Source: Parietichytrium sp. I65-24A
Taxonomy: Eukaryota > Sar > Bigyra > Thraustochytrida > Thraustochytriidae
Assembly: GCA_012862575.1 (NCBI GenBank)
Contig: BLSF01000002.1
Location: forward strand, 806,001 to 870,000
Length of the DNA stretch: 64,000 bases
Direction: 5' to 3'
Position numbers and translations under genes: made by a program. Numbering within the stretch: the stretch's first letter is position 1; every line of letters starts with the position of its first letter. A model generated the notes under the pieces. The model searched no databases and was not told where the DNA came from. It saw only the letters and a program-made list of their open reading frames with translations. This document shows positions 1 through 9,032 of this stretch, one piece after another.

Positions 1-320
1 ACAGAAGACAATGCCCAATCCAATTCCAAACAAACGACACAACCAAGCACAACTCGAGCCAAAACCCGTAAATCGCAAATGATTAGTACATCGAACGGAA
101 AGTCTGGCAAAGGGAGCGGAAGGGCATCCAGAGGCAGCAGAAGATCGTAACATGGCTTTCATACTCGGATTCTTCACTGAACAGTACCTCCCCGAACCCC
201 AAATCTTCGTCGCGATTCGTCTAAAATACAGTCCTCAAAAAACCCAACAGTCTTTAATTAAAAGTGAATGAGTGGCAAAAGACTATCTTCGTTTCTTTCT
301 CTATGTACGTACGTCCGTTT
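1..320. other. 3' flank of HID1, no gene seen
   Basis: Downstream flank of the minus-strand HID1 gene. I see no coding frame, repeat or RNA gene in it. It probably contains the HID1 3' UTR and polyadenylation region. Confidence 0.4.
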
Positions 321-2576
321 TCACACATGCTCCCTCGCAAGGCTGACTGTAAAGAGCTTTATGGACCCAGAGTCCCATAATGGGAGCTCTTGGTTCCTCA
401 AGAAGATAATTCCCCACGTGTATGTGGTGAACCATAAGGTGGTGTACTGGTTGGGTTGGTACTTCCTGATGACGATTGGGTGAGGCACAGGCAAAAGGCC
501 CACCATCGTGGTTTTCTTCAAGAAAGCAAAAATCTCTTCCTCTCGGCGTGTAGTGCCGTCCTCGTTTTGGCACATGCGTTCGACTTTGGGAACCAAAATG
601 CTGAGCATACGATACACGGTGCTGATTGGCAATTGAGACTTCCAACTTTCAAACCAATCCCGGTTTGGAACAAAGTTACTAGCTTTTTGCGGCACATTTC
701 CTCCGAGGTCGACACCTTTAGCAGGTTCTCCAGACGGGTTGAGCGGCTCCTCTTCGCTTTCTCCTTCTTTAGGTCCAAGCACCGTAACATCAACATCTTC
801 GGCCGCGGCGGCAGTATCCTCATACTCCATCGCCATCAAACGTTCGAAGAGCTTTTCCTTCACACAAAGCGCGTAGATTAATTGCGCATTGCCTTCGTAC
901 TGATACTGAATGACATTGTTGAAGACCTCCAAGAGGAAAAAAAGATACTGATGATTGTTTTCCGCAGCAAAAAGAAACCGGCGCGCCGAGAACTTTTCAA
1001 ACAGGGAAAGCAAGCGCATGCTAGCAATTTTTCCAAAGGTTTTCACGTAAGGCGAGATGTTGCTGAGGATCGTCAGGAAGCAATTGTATAGGGTGCTTAG
1101 GCGACGGTTGCCGTCAAGTATGAGCTTGTTGAAAACCAGAACAAGCAAATCTCCATAGTTTGCATTTGACATTTTCGGAGCACCTTGGAGGTATAGAGTC
1201 GATTGATCAAAGGATTTGTTGAGCGAAACACCAAAATTTCGCTCTCCGCTCAACAAGAGCACTACAAAGGTGCAGATGTGAACAAGGCCAATCTGTGTCA
1301 CGTTTTTTCGCCCGTTCCAGAAGAAATAGCAGATTGGATGCAATATCTCCGTAATATCGCACTGTTCAAGCATGTAGTTCATGAAATCTTTATTTCCGTC
1401 GAACAATTTCCAGAGCAGTACAAGAAGTTCCTGGTAAGATTCAAGGTGGCTGTACGACCTCGAAAGCATCGCGTTCTCAGTGTCTGAGACGTTGTTGAGC
1501 AAACGCACAAGGTTTGATGCAAGATATTGGAATTCCGAGTCGGACTGGATGTCGTTGATCATTCTTCGAAAAACATTGGCCCATGAGTTGACCTCCAGCA
1601 AAACAAGTAAGCTGTGCAGGCACAGGTCGTTAAAACGAGCCTCGCTTTCTCCACTCCGAATTGCGCTGCCAAAGGGCACACCCCAGCCTACTGGATCGTA
1701 AGAGCACACTTGATTGAGCAGCGAGCAGAATAGCTCCCGAGAATATGGGATCCCACCGTCTTCAGGTTCCAGCATGAGGGTGGCAGTCTTGATCCACTTA
1801 TTCTTCTCGGGCTTGCATTCCGAAGATGGAGTGTACAGGATCCCGCTCTGGCAGACCAAGAGTAGTCGTAAAATCTCCGCTCGGCTGGGATTGAGCGACG
1901 CGTCTTTGATTGGTTGGGCGTCCGAACCAGCACGGGTTTTGTGTCCTAATGTACCCATTCCCGCGGACCACAATAGAGATGAGTTGACAGCGTGCAAAGT
2001 GTTGGGGAACTTTGGTCCAGCATCGTCAGTGTCTTCATCATCTGTAGTGGACGTAGATTGTCTCCGAGTGTTTGTTGTTAATGGGGGCACTGGGTGAGAC
2101 TGCGCCACCGTTGGCTTTGGGACCTTGCGAGACAAGGTGAGACCAGGAAGAAAAAGGAGTCTCCCAATCTTTGAGATAAGGGCCTGCCCAAGGCAGACTT
2201 CACCATTGTAGCACTTTGGGTCCCACAGCATCTCCTGCACGGAAGGGTCATCTTCTTTCTCAAAAATAAAAGGAAGAAGCCTGGTCAAAATGCGAACCGC
2301 ATTCAGGCACTGCCGGGCGGTTGCGTCGGCTAGATTTTGCTCCTCGAGAGCATTGTCAAGTTGCTTTACAGCCTTAAGCAGCAACGTTTGCAGCTTTTGT
2401 GGGCCACTATCGCGCAGCTGCCTCACCTCTTGCGGCGATATAACCGCGAACACCTGCTTATCATCATCCGGGAGCGACCAGAACTTTTCCCACAATGGGC
2501 TATCCACCGCAATATCGTCTTCCACGAGCACCTGCACCAGGCCGCGCAGCTCGGCCGCGCTGTTGGAGTTTCCCAT
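321..2576 (-). CDS. HID1: HID1 domain protein (Golgi/secretory trafficking)
   Basis: A 751-residue intronless protein that matches the HID1 family from end to end; human HID1 is a little longer. It begins MGNSNS, a good N-myristoylation signal like the MGSTDS start of animal HID1, so membrane attachment is expected. The first 120 residues keep the family pattern: a WEKFW motif, a 'VFAVISPQEVRQLRD' stretch and 'RILTRLLPFIFE'. The C-terminus retains the 'VIRKYQ...TTYTWGIIFLRN' block. In animals HID1 acts at the trans-Golgi network in dense-core-vesicle and secretory cargo sorting. The middle third (about residues 160-230) is polar and probably disordered, and an acidic stretch lies near residues 590-620. 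The ATG at 2574-2576 is chosen because it creates the myristoylation signal. Function here is inferred from the family. Confidence 0.93.
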   Translation of the reverse strand: MGNSNSAAELRGLVQVLVEDDIAVDSPLWEKFWSLPDDDKQVFAVISPQEVRQLRDSGPQKLQTLLLKAVKQLDNALEEQNLADATARQCLNAVRILTRLLPFIFEKEDDPSVQEMLWDPKCYNGEVCLGQALISKIGRLLFLPGLTLSRKVPKPTVAQSHPVPPLTTNTRRQSTSTTDDEDTDDAGPKFPNTLHAVNSSLLWSAGMGTLGHKTRAGSDAQPIKDASLNPSRAEILRLLLVCQSGILYTPSSECKPEKNKWIKTATLMLEPEDGGIPYSRELFCSLLNQVCSYDPVGWGVPFGSAIRSGESEARFNDLCLHSLLVLLEVNSWANVFRRMINDIQSDSEFQYLASNLVRLLNNVSDTENAMLSRSYSHLESYQELLVLLWKLFDGNKDFMNYMLEQCDITEILHPICYFFWNGRKNVTQIGLVHICTFVVLLLSGERNFGVSLNKSFDQSTLYLQGAPKMSNANYGDLLVLVFNKLILDGNRRLSTLYNCFLTILSNISPYVKTFGKIASMRLLSLFEKFSARRFLFAAENNHQYLFFLLEVFNNVIQYQYEGNAQLIYALCVKEKLFERLMAMEYEDTAAAAEDVDVTVLGPKEGESEEEPLNPSGEPAKGVDLGGNVPQKASNFVPNRDWFESWKSQLPISTVYRMLSILVPKVERMCQNEDGTTRREEEIFAFLKKTTMVGLLPVPHPIVIRKYQPNQYTTLWFTTYTWGIIFLRNQELPLWDSGSIKLFTVSLAREHV

Positions 2577-3217
2577 CCCCGCGAGCTTTTCCCTCCCGCC
2601 ACCGTCCTAAGCCACCACCGTCTGGCCCCACGCCTCGCACACTGCGCACTTGCACGTCAATCTCCCGAGGATGTGCGACGGTCGAAACACGGCGGATCGC
2701 GCTCTTCGCTCTCTGTCTGTCTCTCACCGACCCCGCTGTCACCTGTGACACAGACGTCCAACGTGGAACCTCAACCTCCTCAACCTGCTTTTTACAGCTG
2801 AGCTGTTGCAAGTAGTAGGTGTCACTGACGTGTACTGAGTGTGCTGAGTACAGTTGGCTATCAGCTCAAGTACAGAAGCTCAGTGACAGAGATCACAGAG
2901 TATTCGCTGGGCAACCGACTGGAAGTGTTCCAGTTCAAGTGCCATAGAGACGTGGACAATCGGAACAATCGGAATCGAGAAATCGTCGATCGAGAGATGC
3001 GCGGGCAAGAGTGGGAAGAGGTGGTGGATAGTTTACGATGTTTTGTTTTGTTTTCTTTGCATTCTTCAAAGGTTTGTACTAGAATACGACGGGAGCTCAA
3101 GATAAACTACGTGAGAGGGCGGGCAGCACAATAACATATTGTGAGTCTTAATCTTCAAACAAGGAGTGCGTTGGCCTTGCTCTCAATTTGCGCCAGGCAA
3201 ACAATGCTGGAAAGTAC
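2577..3217. other. HID1 promoter and presenilin 3' flank
   Basis: A 641-base gap between two minus-strand genes. It must hold the HID1 promoter and the 3' UTR of presenilin. A GTACTGAG-type motif recurs near 2830-2855 (see the dispersed GTACT motif elsewhere). No gene is seen. Confidence 0.4.
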
Positions 3218-4782
3218 TCAAATGGGGCTCAGGTTAAGTGCCATGAAGTTGACCATCGGGGTAATGAAGAAGTCTGCCGCGAAGAAGAAGATTACACCGA
3301 AGAAGATACTGATTGGCAAGGCTGGAAGTGCCTTGTGATAGACTGCCAAAAGAAAAAGCGTTCCCGCCAAACCAGCCACCACGACGAGATACACTGCAAT
3401 GAAGGTCGAGAACCCATTCAGGGCAGCCTTGCCCACAAGAACGGAGTAGAAGACAAAGTCACCAAGACCGAGCTTGATAGAATCTCTCTCATCGTACTCG
3501 TACGCTTGTTGCTGCATCATCATTTGTTGCTGCTGATTCGGCGGAGGCGGAGGAGGAGCGTAAGAAGCAGGAGCAACTCGAGCTTCCTCCAAGTCCTGGC
3601 TACTGGTCGATGTCGACTCCGACCCGTTGTTAGAATCACGCCGCGGCTTCCCATCCGCCATGAAGATAAAGCCACCGAGCGGACCAGCAATGCTGGCGTC
3701 ATGACCGCGTTGCCTGTTTCCACTTGAAGGTGGCTCCGAGGAAGGCACCATTACCGTGGTTGGCTGATTGGAAATCGACGCTTCATAAAGGAGACCAGGC
3801 ATTCCAGGCCCGTCTCGGGATTGTGAGATTTCGATAAGACACTTGAGTGGGCCCACAGGGGTCAAGACCGCGCACAGATCTACACGCCAAACGAAAACAC
3901 GTCAGTTGTTGCGTTTGTTATTGGGGCGGTGAGAAGTAGTGAGGACGAGATGGGGACTTACCGTAGAGGGCTAAGAAGATAAGGAGAGCCCATGCCGTCC
4001 ATTCGGGAAGCCGCTGCACCAAGAGCCAAGCCATGACGACGCTGACACAGACCAAATATGCCTGGTTAACAATAACTGGGATGCCCTTTTGGTAGAAGAT
4101 GGCGATCAAGCCACAAACCGCAAAGTTATAAAAGAATATATAAAACGTGATGGCGTCGAAGGGTACCGAAAATACCTGAAATGCAAAGACGACCATATAC
4201 GATGTGGTGAAGAACAAGAGCGTGGCAGTAGAGAGCATGAGAAAACCCACCAGCGTTTTAATCATGTTGAAATAATCTGTCATTCGAAATGTGCTGTCAG
4301 AGCTCGAAAAAGTTCAAAGTCCAGTGCACGGGCGATTGCAACTACCTCAAAATCAACTTACACAGGCCCACCATGAAAAATGTAACACCAGTAATAATGC
4401 CGACGATAACCAGGGCGTTCAAAATTGCGGCGCCGGCCTTCCCTGAATCGGTGGTGGCGTCTTTTTCACTGACAACAGTCGGAAGAGTTGCGATTCCCTC
4501 ACCATCCCCGTTTGCGCCGTCATTGATGTATACCACGGCAAGCCCTGCGAGAATGATGGTGACGGAGACAGGCCAGAACACTGCCGAGAAAGACTGGAAC
4601 GAGTACATCAGCTCTTGAAAGGCAGCCTTCATTTCCATCTGGTCGTTCACCTGGTTTGCTGCTTGCTTGGGAGGGGTCATTTGCGCCACCGACGCGCCTG
4701 ACGCTCCAGTCTGCTCTTCCTCCCTGATTTGCCTCTCCAACTCCATCTCAACCTCTTCGGTCGAGGCCGACCTCTGACTCAT
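3218..4782 (-). CDS. PSEN: Presenilin, catalytic subunit of gamma-secretase (3 exons)
   Basis: Exons are 4782-4362, 4276-3962 and 3879-3218, with introns 4277-4361 (85 bases) and 3880-3961 (82 bases), both GTAAGT...AG. Joined, they give 465 residues, close to human PSEN1. Exon 1 holds a polar N-terminus and TM1. Exon 2 holds TM2-TM6 and ends in 'LPEWTAWALL...ALY'. The catalytic aspartate of the YD motif (D246) is split by intron 2, G from exon 2 and AT from exon 3. Exon 3 carries 'LCAVLTPVGPLK', a long polar loop rich in Ser, Pro, Gln and Met, the second catalytic motif GLGD (D386), and the PAL motif in 'KALPALPIS'. Presenilin is the aspartyl protease that cleaves membrane proteins within the bilayer. 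It works with nicastrin, APH-1 and PEN-2, none of which is in this window. The loop has a partial copy at 16363-16478. Confidence 0.95.
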
Positions 4783-6456
4783 ATTCCAACTCGTTCGGGC
4801 ACTTTGTATGTGTGTGTTGTCTGGTCAGCAAACCTGGGGCGAATTCAGCGTCCTAGTTTTACTCCCCGTGTCCACCAGTCCCTTTGCCGTGCTCTCTTGC
4901 AGTCTTGCAGTCTTGCTCTGTCGTCCAGCTCTGTCTCCCCTCCGTGCCACGGTGAGACACACGAGCAACCACAACAACCTACCCAAGGTGCCACCACGAC
5001 TGCACTGACATTGGCAAGCAAACTAACAAACTAACAAACGCCAATGTGACTATGTAAAGGCAAAGACAAAGTAAGACAAAGGCAAAGGCAAACAACTAAC
5101 CTTTAGCCCAACTCGCCTTTTGCTACGAGCACTTCGCACTCACTACATAGCGCTTATTACTCTCTACCCACTACTCACTGCTCAATATTCACTAATCTTC
5201 AATAGCCATGCTCTTCTTTTTTGTGGCAAAAACATTCCATGCGCCACCTCTCTCTCTCCATCCTCTCTCCCTACTCTCCCTCTCACTCTCACTGTCGCGC
5301 TTACATTGTACTAAGTACCCTCGCCTCAGTTAGTGTACTATGACCACTGACCATCTCCCCAAAACTAAGCTCGAACCTTAGCTGGTCTGTAGCACTGGTT
5401 AAGATCTGATAGTATCTAATCACACACCCCCGGCGAGATGCTATCCGAATGACTAAAACCGCCGCAGTAGCCGCAGTAGAGGAAATGGTTTTGATGGGTA
5501 GAAGGGCTACACCAGTTGCTAGGCCGCAACTCTCGGCAGCGCTTGAGTAGCTTGAGTGGGAGAAAAACAAAGCACTCCCCTACCATCCCCTACCCCCCGC
5601 TCTCCTAGCTAAGAGCACTAGCAACAATTACCAAGTACAGTAGTCGGTCACTGCTAGATGTGGCGTCAGCCCACGTTGTGCACACAATTGCGATCTCCTA
5701 GCAGATGAGGTCATGGGCCTATTGCCGCGGTGAGTAAGTGCTATGAGGGACGAGGTTCTGAGTATCAGGGGAATCAGGGGGCGTGAAGGCTGTGTGGCAT
5801 GGAGGGATGGGGGCAGGGGAAATGGGTGGCGTGTGCCAGAGGTGCGCTTTGGTTTGTCGTCGTTTGGCGGGAAATCATTTATTTGATTATGTATATCAGT
5901 ACCATGCCCTCACATGCCCATGAAGATCAGGATGATCACAAGCAGATCTTGAGAAATTGCAATATGAACTAGGGATACGATTCGTATTTGATGGTACGGC
6001 TCGTATTGTCAGTTCCGAAATGCATTGCCGCGATCACTGTGACTGCTACGAGCCCGAGAAGCTATCACTGGCAGTCAACGCTGGAATGGGGTCTTGCAAG
6101 AAGACAAAACCTTTATGGAATGGTTTCGGAAACGGTATTGACTGTGAGGAGTTGGTGCTCGTGCGTAATACAGCAAAGCCGCGAGGGGATCGTCAACCTT
6201 TGTCCATGACCAGAAACAAATCCTGAATTCTGAATCTCGAAAGAGGCTTCGTTACATAGCCAAGTATAACGGTGAGTGGCTTCCATTACCATGAATGCGT
6301 AACTGTGAGAACGTGGAGGAGGCTCTGAAGCTGAGTCCGTCCACCGTCTCGACAACCGGACCCACGGTCCCCGAAGCGGCTGGCGCGTGAGAGACTCTCA
6401 CCAGTTTCAAGCGGCATTCTGAATAGAGTCTCGGAAGACGAGCTGGCGCGCGAAAG
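4783..6456. other. Divergent intergenic region, presenilin and LACTB2-like promoters
   Basis: About 1.7 kb between the presenilin start (minus) and the LACTB2-like start (plus), so it holds two promoters. Frames here are short and lack protein-like composition. Pyrimidine-rich stretches occur at 5240-5300. No RNA gene or mobile element is recognised. Confidence 0.4.
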
Positions 6457-7539
6457 ATGGGTGGCAGCGTTGAAGAGTTGGGGGCGGTGCTACGCGGGCT
6501 GCTGAGACAGCTAGCATACTTTTGCGTGGGGGCAACAGCAGTTCAGTTGGCGAGACTATTCCTGTTGCCTGGCGCCGAAAGGAGGCGCAAACGTTTCGCA
6601 TACCTCGTGGCGAATTGGGGGAGTAAAGCCAAGGGCTTGCCAGAGATTCCGGATGTCGAGCGCTTGTCAAGATGTGTGATTAGAGTCATGGGCCTAAACC
6701 CTGGACCTTTTACGCTCCAGGGGTCCAACACATACTTGGTGGGCACTGGCCCGCAAAGAGTGCTCGTGGACACAGGAGATGGCAAGTCAGCCTACTTTGC
6801 GTTGCTCGACAAAGTTCTTAATGATGAACAGGCGACCATCTCACAAATAGTAATTACACACGAGCACGAGGACCACATTGGCGGGATTGCAAAGCTAAGA
6901 AAACGATTTCCTGGCGTCAAGGTCTGGAAGAGATTGAAAACCTCCATGGAGCGCGACCCTACAGGGCAGGCGTACGACGGGGAGCTCTTAAACGGGACGG
7001 TGATTGCGGAGGACGGTGCCACATTACGTGCAATATTGACTCCAGGACATACCGTCGATCACGTCTCTCTCATGCTAGAAGAAGAAGGTAGTATATTCAC
7101 CGGTGACTGTATCCTGGGATCGGGCACAGCCGTCTTTGAAGACTTGTTTGAGTACGTCGGAAGCTTACGTGTATTGGAGGGAGAGCTTGACGCTGTGAAC
7201 CAGTCCGAAGATGGCGGCCGCCGCGCTCGACTTTACCCTGGCCATGGGCTCGTGGTCGAGAACGGATTGCACCAAGTAAAAATGTATCTTGCTCACCGAC
7301 AATTGCGCGAAGACCAAATCCTGAGTTTTTTAACAAAAGCTGCAAACAAGTATCACACCGAAGATGAACTAGTTGACCATATATACGCTGACCAAAAGCT
7401 ACCTTGGATACTCAAGAGAGGGGCCAAAAGGTCCGTACACCAGCACCTGGTCAAGCTATTAAAACAGAACATGGTGGACCGCTCTCCTCGCGGCCAGTGG
7501 CAAATTCGCGCATCAGTCAACCATCAACATGTAGAGTAG
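6457..7539 (+). CDS. LACTB2: LACTB2-type metallo-beta-lactamase fold endoribonuclease
   Basis: A 360-residue intronless protein. From about residue 68 it follows animal LACTB2 closely, with 'RVMGLNPGPFTLQGSNTYLVGTG' and the metal motif HEHEDH (H135, H137, D139, H140), then 'TPGHTVDH', 'FTGDCILG' and 'YPGHG'. These supply the two-zinc site. A winged-helix-like tail follows, as in LACTB2. Human LACTB2 is a mitochondrial single-strand endoribonuclease, so an RNA-processing role is likely. The protein has an extra 65 or so N-terminal residues with a hydrophobic stretch (about 12-35) and a basic cluster 'RRRKR', absent from human LACTB2; this could be a mitochondrial presequence or a membrane anchor. 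The start is the first ATG in frame; the next is within the conserved domain. Confidence 0.9.
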   Translation: MGGSVEELGAVLRGLLRQLAYFCVGATAVQLARLFLLPGAERRRKRFAYLVANWGSKAKGLPEIPDVERLSRCVIRVMGLNPGPFTLQGSNTYLVGTGPQRVLVDTGDGKSAYFALLDKVLNDEQATISQIVITHEHEDHIGGIAKLRKRFPGVKVWKRLKTSMERDPTGQAYDGELLNGTVIAEDGATLRAILTPGHTVDHVSLMLEEEGSIFTGDCILGSGTAVFEDLFEYVGSLRVLEGELDAVNQSEDGGRRARLYPGHGLVVENGLHQVKMYLAHRQLREDQILSFLTKAANKYHTEDELVDHIYADQKLPWILKRGAKRSVHQHLVKLLKQNMVDRSPRGQWQIRASVNHQHVE

Positions 7540-8069
7540 ATTATTGCATTGGAATATAATTTTGGATCATGTTTTTCTCACACTTTCTTACTGGTAAGCC
7601 AGTCTTCACCAGCCAGCCCTTGCAATGTTTAGAAGGATTAGAAGAATGTTGATTGTCCACCTTGCCCACTCTGCAAGAACCTTGATCAGAATTCGTTTTC
7701 AGGAGTTGGAAGGAAACTCTGTGAATAAATAAATAAATAAATAAACAGACTTTTTGAGCGGCACTGAGTTCGCGAAATCGAATTCCTGCTGCGGTGGCTC
7801 GCAATCGTCGATTGATCCATGGAGATGAACGAAGACAAAACGGAAAAAGAAAAAAAAGCGTCAAGAAACCGAAAAAAATCAGTTGAAAGATTGGGGATCA
7901 GAAAACCACCGAGAAAATTCAGAACTAGTATAGCATGCAGAGGGGAAGATCTGGCTGCAACAAAGAATCTCAAAGTGTCACATCGAAAACACTGTGCTCG
8001 TTGAAAACGCTTGTCTATTTTGACTTGACAAGACGACCTACGGAAATCCAGCTGTGGATAATTAGTTGC
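7540..8069. other. Convergent 3' region with (AAAT)n microsatellite
   Basis: The gap lies between the converging ends of the LACTB2-like gene and the first bZIP gene. An (AATA)n tract lies at about 7724-7745. An A-rich stretch at 7845-7880 forms a small frame on the plus strand that looks like low complexity. No gene is seen. Confidence 0.4.
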
Positions 8070-9032
8070 CTAAACCAACGTGTTGATCTTTCGCGCCAAC
8101 ATCGAGGCAGGCAATGTGTTGTAATTTGTTTTGTATTTTGCGGAATCTGCTGTTCCATCCAATAGGTCTAGGCCGTCGTTCAAGTCAACTGAGAAAAGGT
8201 TTTGTCCGAACAATTCGTCTTCGAAGGAAACTTCTTCCTTGATTGGATTCATTGCCATCAGGTCATCCAAGAGGTGATTCAAGCTTTCGCTTGCATTGGC
8301 AGAATCAGCATCGAGATGCTGAGCAGCGGCGGCTTTCTTTTCCGATTCCATCTCCTTCGTCTTGTAACTTTGAAGAAGTTCCTCCAATTTTTTCACCTTG
8401 TCTTTCAATTCCTCGTTCTCACGAACAACTGCAGGGTCAGGTGTTGGGCAGGTTTGCACAGGGGTTGTCTTGGAAATTTGTTTCGAGTGAACGGTGAGCT
8501 GCGAGGCGGCGCCAGCAGAAGCGGGGGCCAATGGGGCAGGTCTTGATGCATTCAGAGGCCGATGAAGCGAGCCTGCAGGAAGAGATGCGTTGTGACCGCT
8601 TGGCACCAACGAGGAGCCAGCGGCGACAGAAAGGGTAGACTGGGGTGTCGGGGCAGGTGCAGTCTTGAGAGTGTCAACCTGGGAGCGAAGTCTTTCGTTG
8701 TCAGCTTTGAGGGTGGCATTTTCTTGCTCGAGCTCCTTGTAGTACTGGAGCTTGCGCTGGCGACTGCGTTCTGCGCTCTCGCGATTTCTGCGCTTGCGCT
8801 CCTGCAGTCTCATCTTATCCTCCTCCTCAGAGTTGCGTCCGCGCTTCAAAGACGACTTGCTGCTCAGAGTGTTTGGAATCGAGCACGACAGCTTGCTCTT
8901 GGTCAAGCATGACTCTGCTGCCTGAGGCGACGACGGAGGAGTCGAGCACAGCGACGTGTGGTCTCCAGACCCCGACGACGTGTACCCCGACTCATCTCTG
9001 CCCATGTTGGCAACCACCGCAGCTCCCTTCAT
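8070..9032 (-). CDS. bZIP transcription factor 1
   Basis: A 320-residue protein with one bZIP domain. The basic region contains 'NRESAERSRQRKL', with the invariant Asn at residue 83, followed by leucine heptads to about residue 125. A second short coiled coil lies near residues 235-265. The rest is Ser/Pro/Ala-rich, and the C-terminal acidic stretch ('EEVSFEDELFGQNLFSVDLNDGLDLLDG') resembles an activation domain. It should bind DNA as a dimer in the nucleus; targets are unknown. It is a paralogue of the factor at 52382-53581, sharing the AERSRQRKL basic core and an acidic Leu/Asp-rich tail. The start chosen is the first ATG (9030-9032); a second ATG at 9003-9005 is also possible. Open frame upstream to 9074 lacks an ATG. 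Confidence 0.9.
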   Translation of the reverse strand: MKGAAVVANMGRDESGYTSSGSGDHTSLCSTPPSSPQAAESCLTKSKLSCSIPNTLSSKSSLKRGRNSEEEDKMRLQERKRRNRESAERSRQRKLQYYKELEQENATLKADNERLRSQVDTLKTAPAPTPQSTLSVAAGSSLVPSGHNASLPAGSLHRPLNASRPAPLAPASAGAASQLTVHSKQISKTTPVQTCPTPDPAVVRENEELKDKVKKLEELLQSYKTKEMESEKKAAAAQHLDADSANASESLNHLLDDLMAMNPIKEEVSFEDELFGQNLFSVDLNDGLDLLDGTADSAKYKTNYNTLPASMLARKINTLV

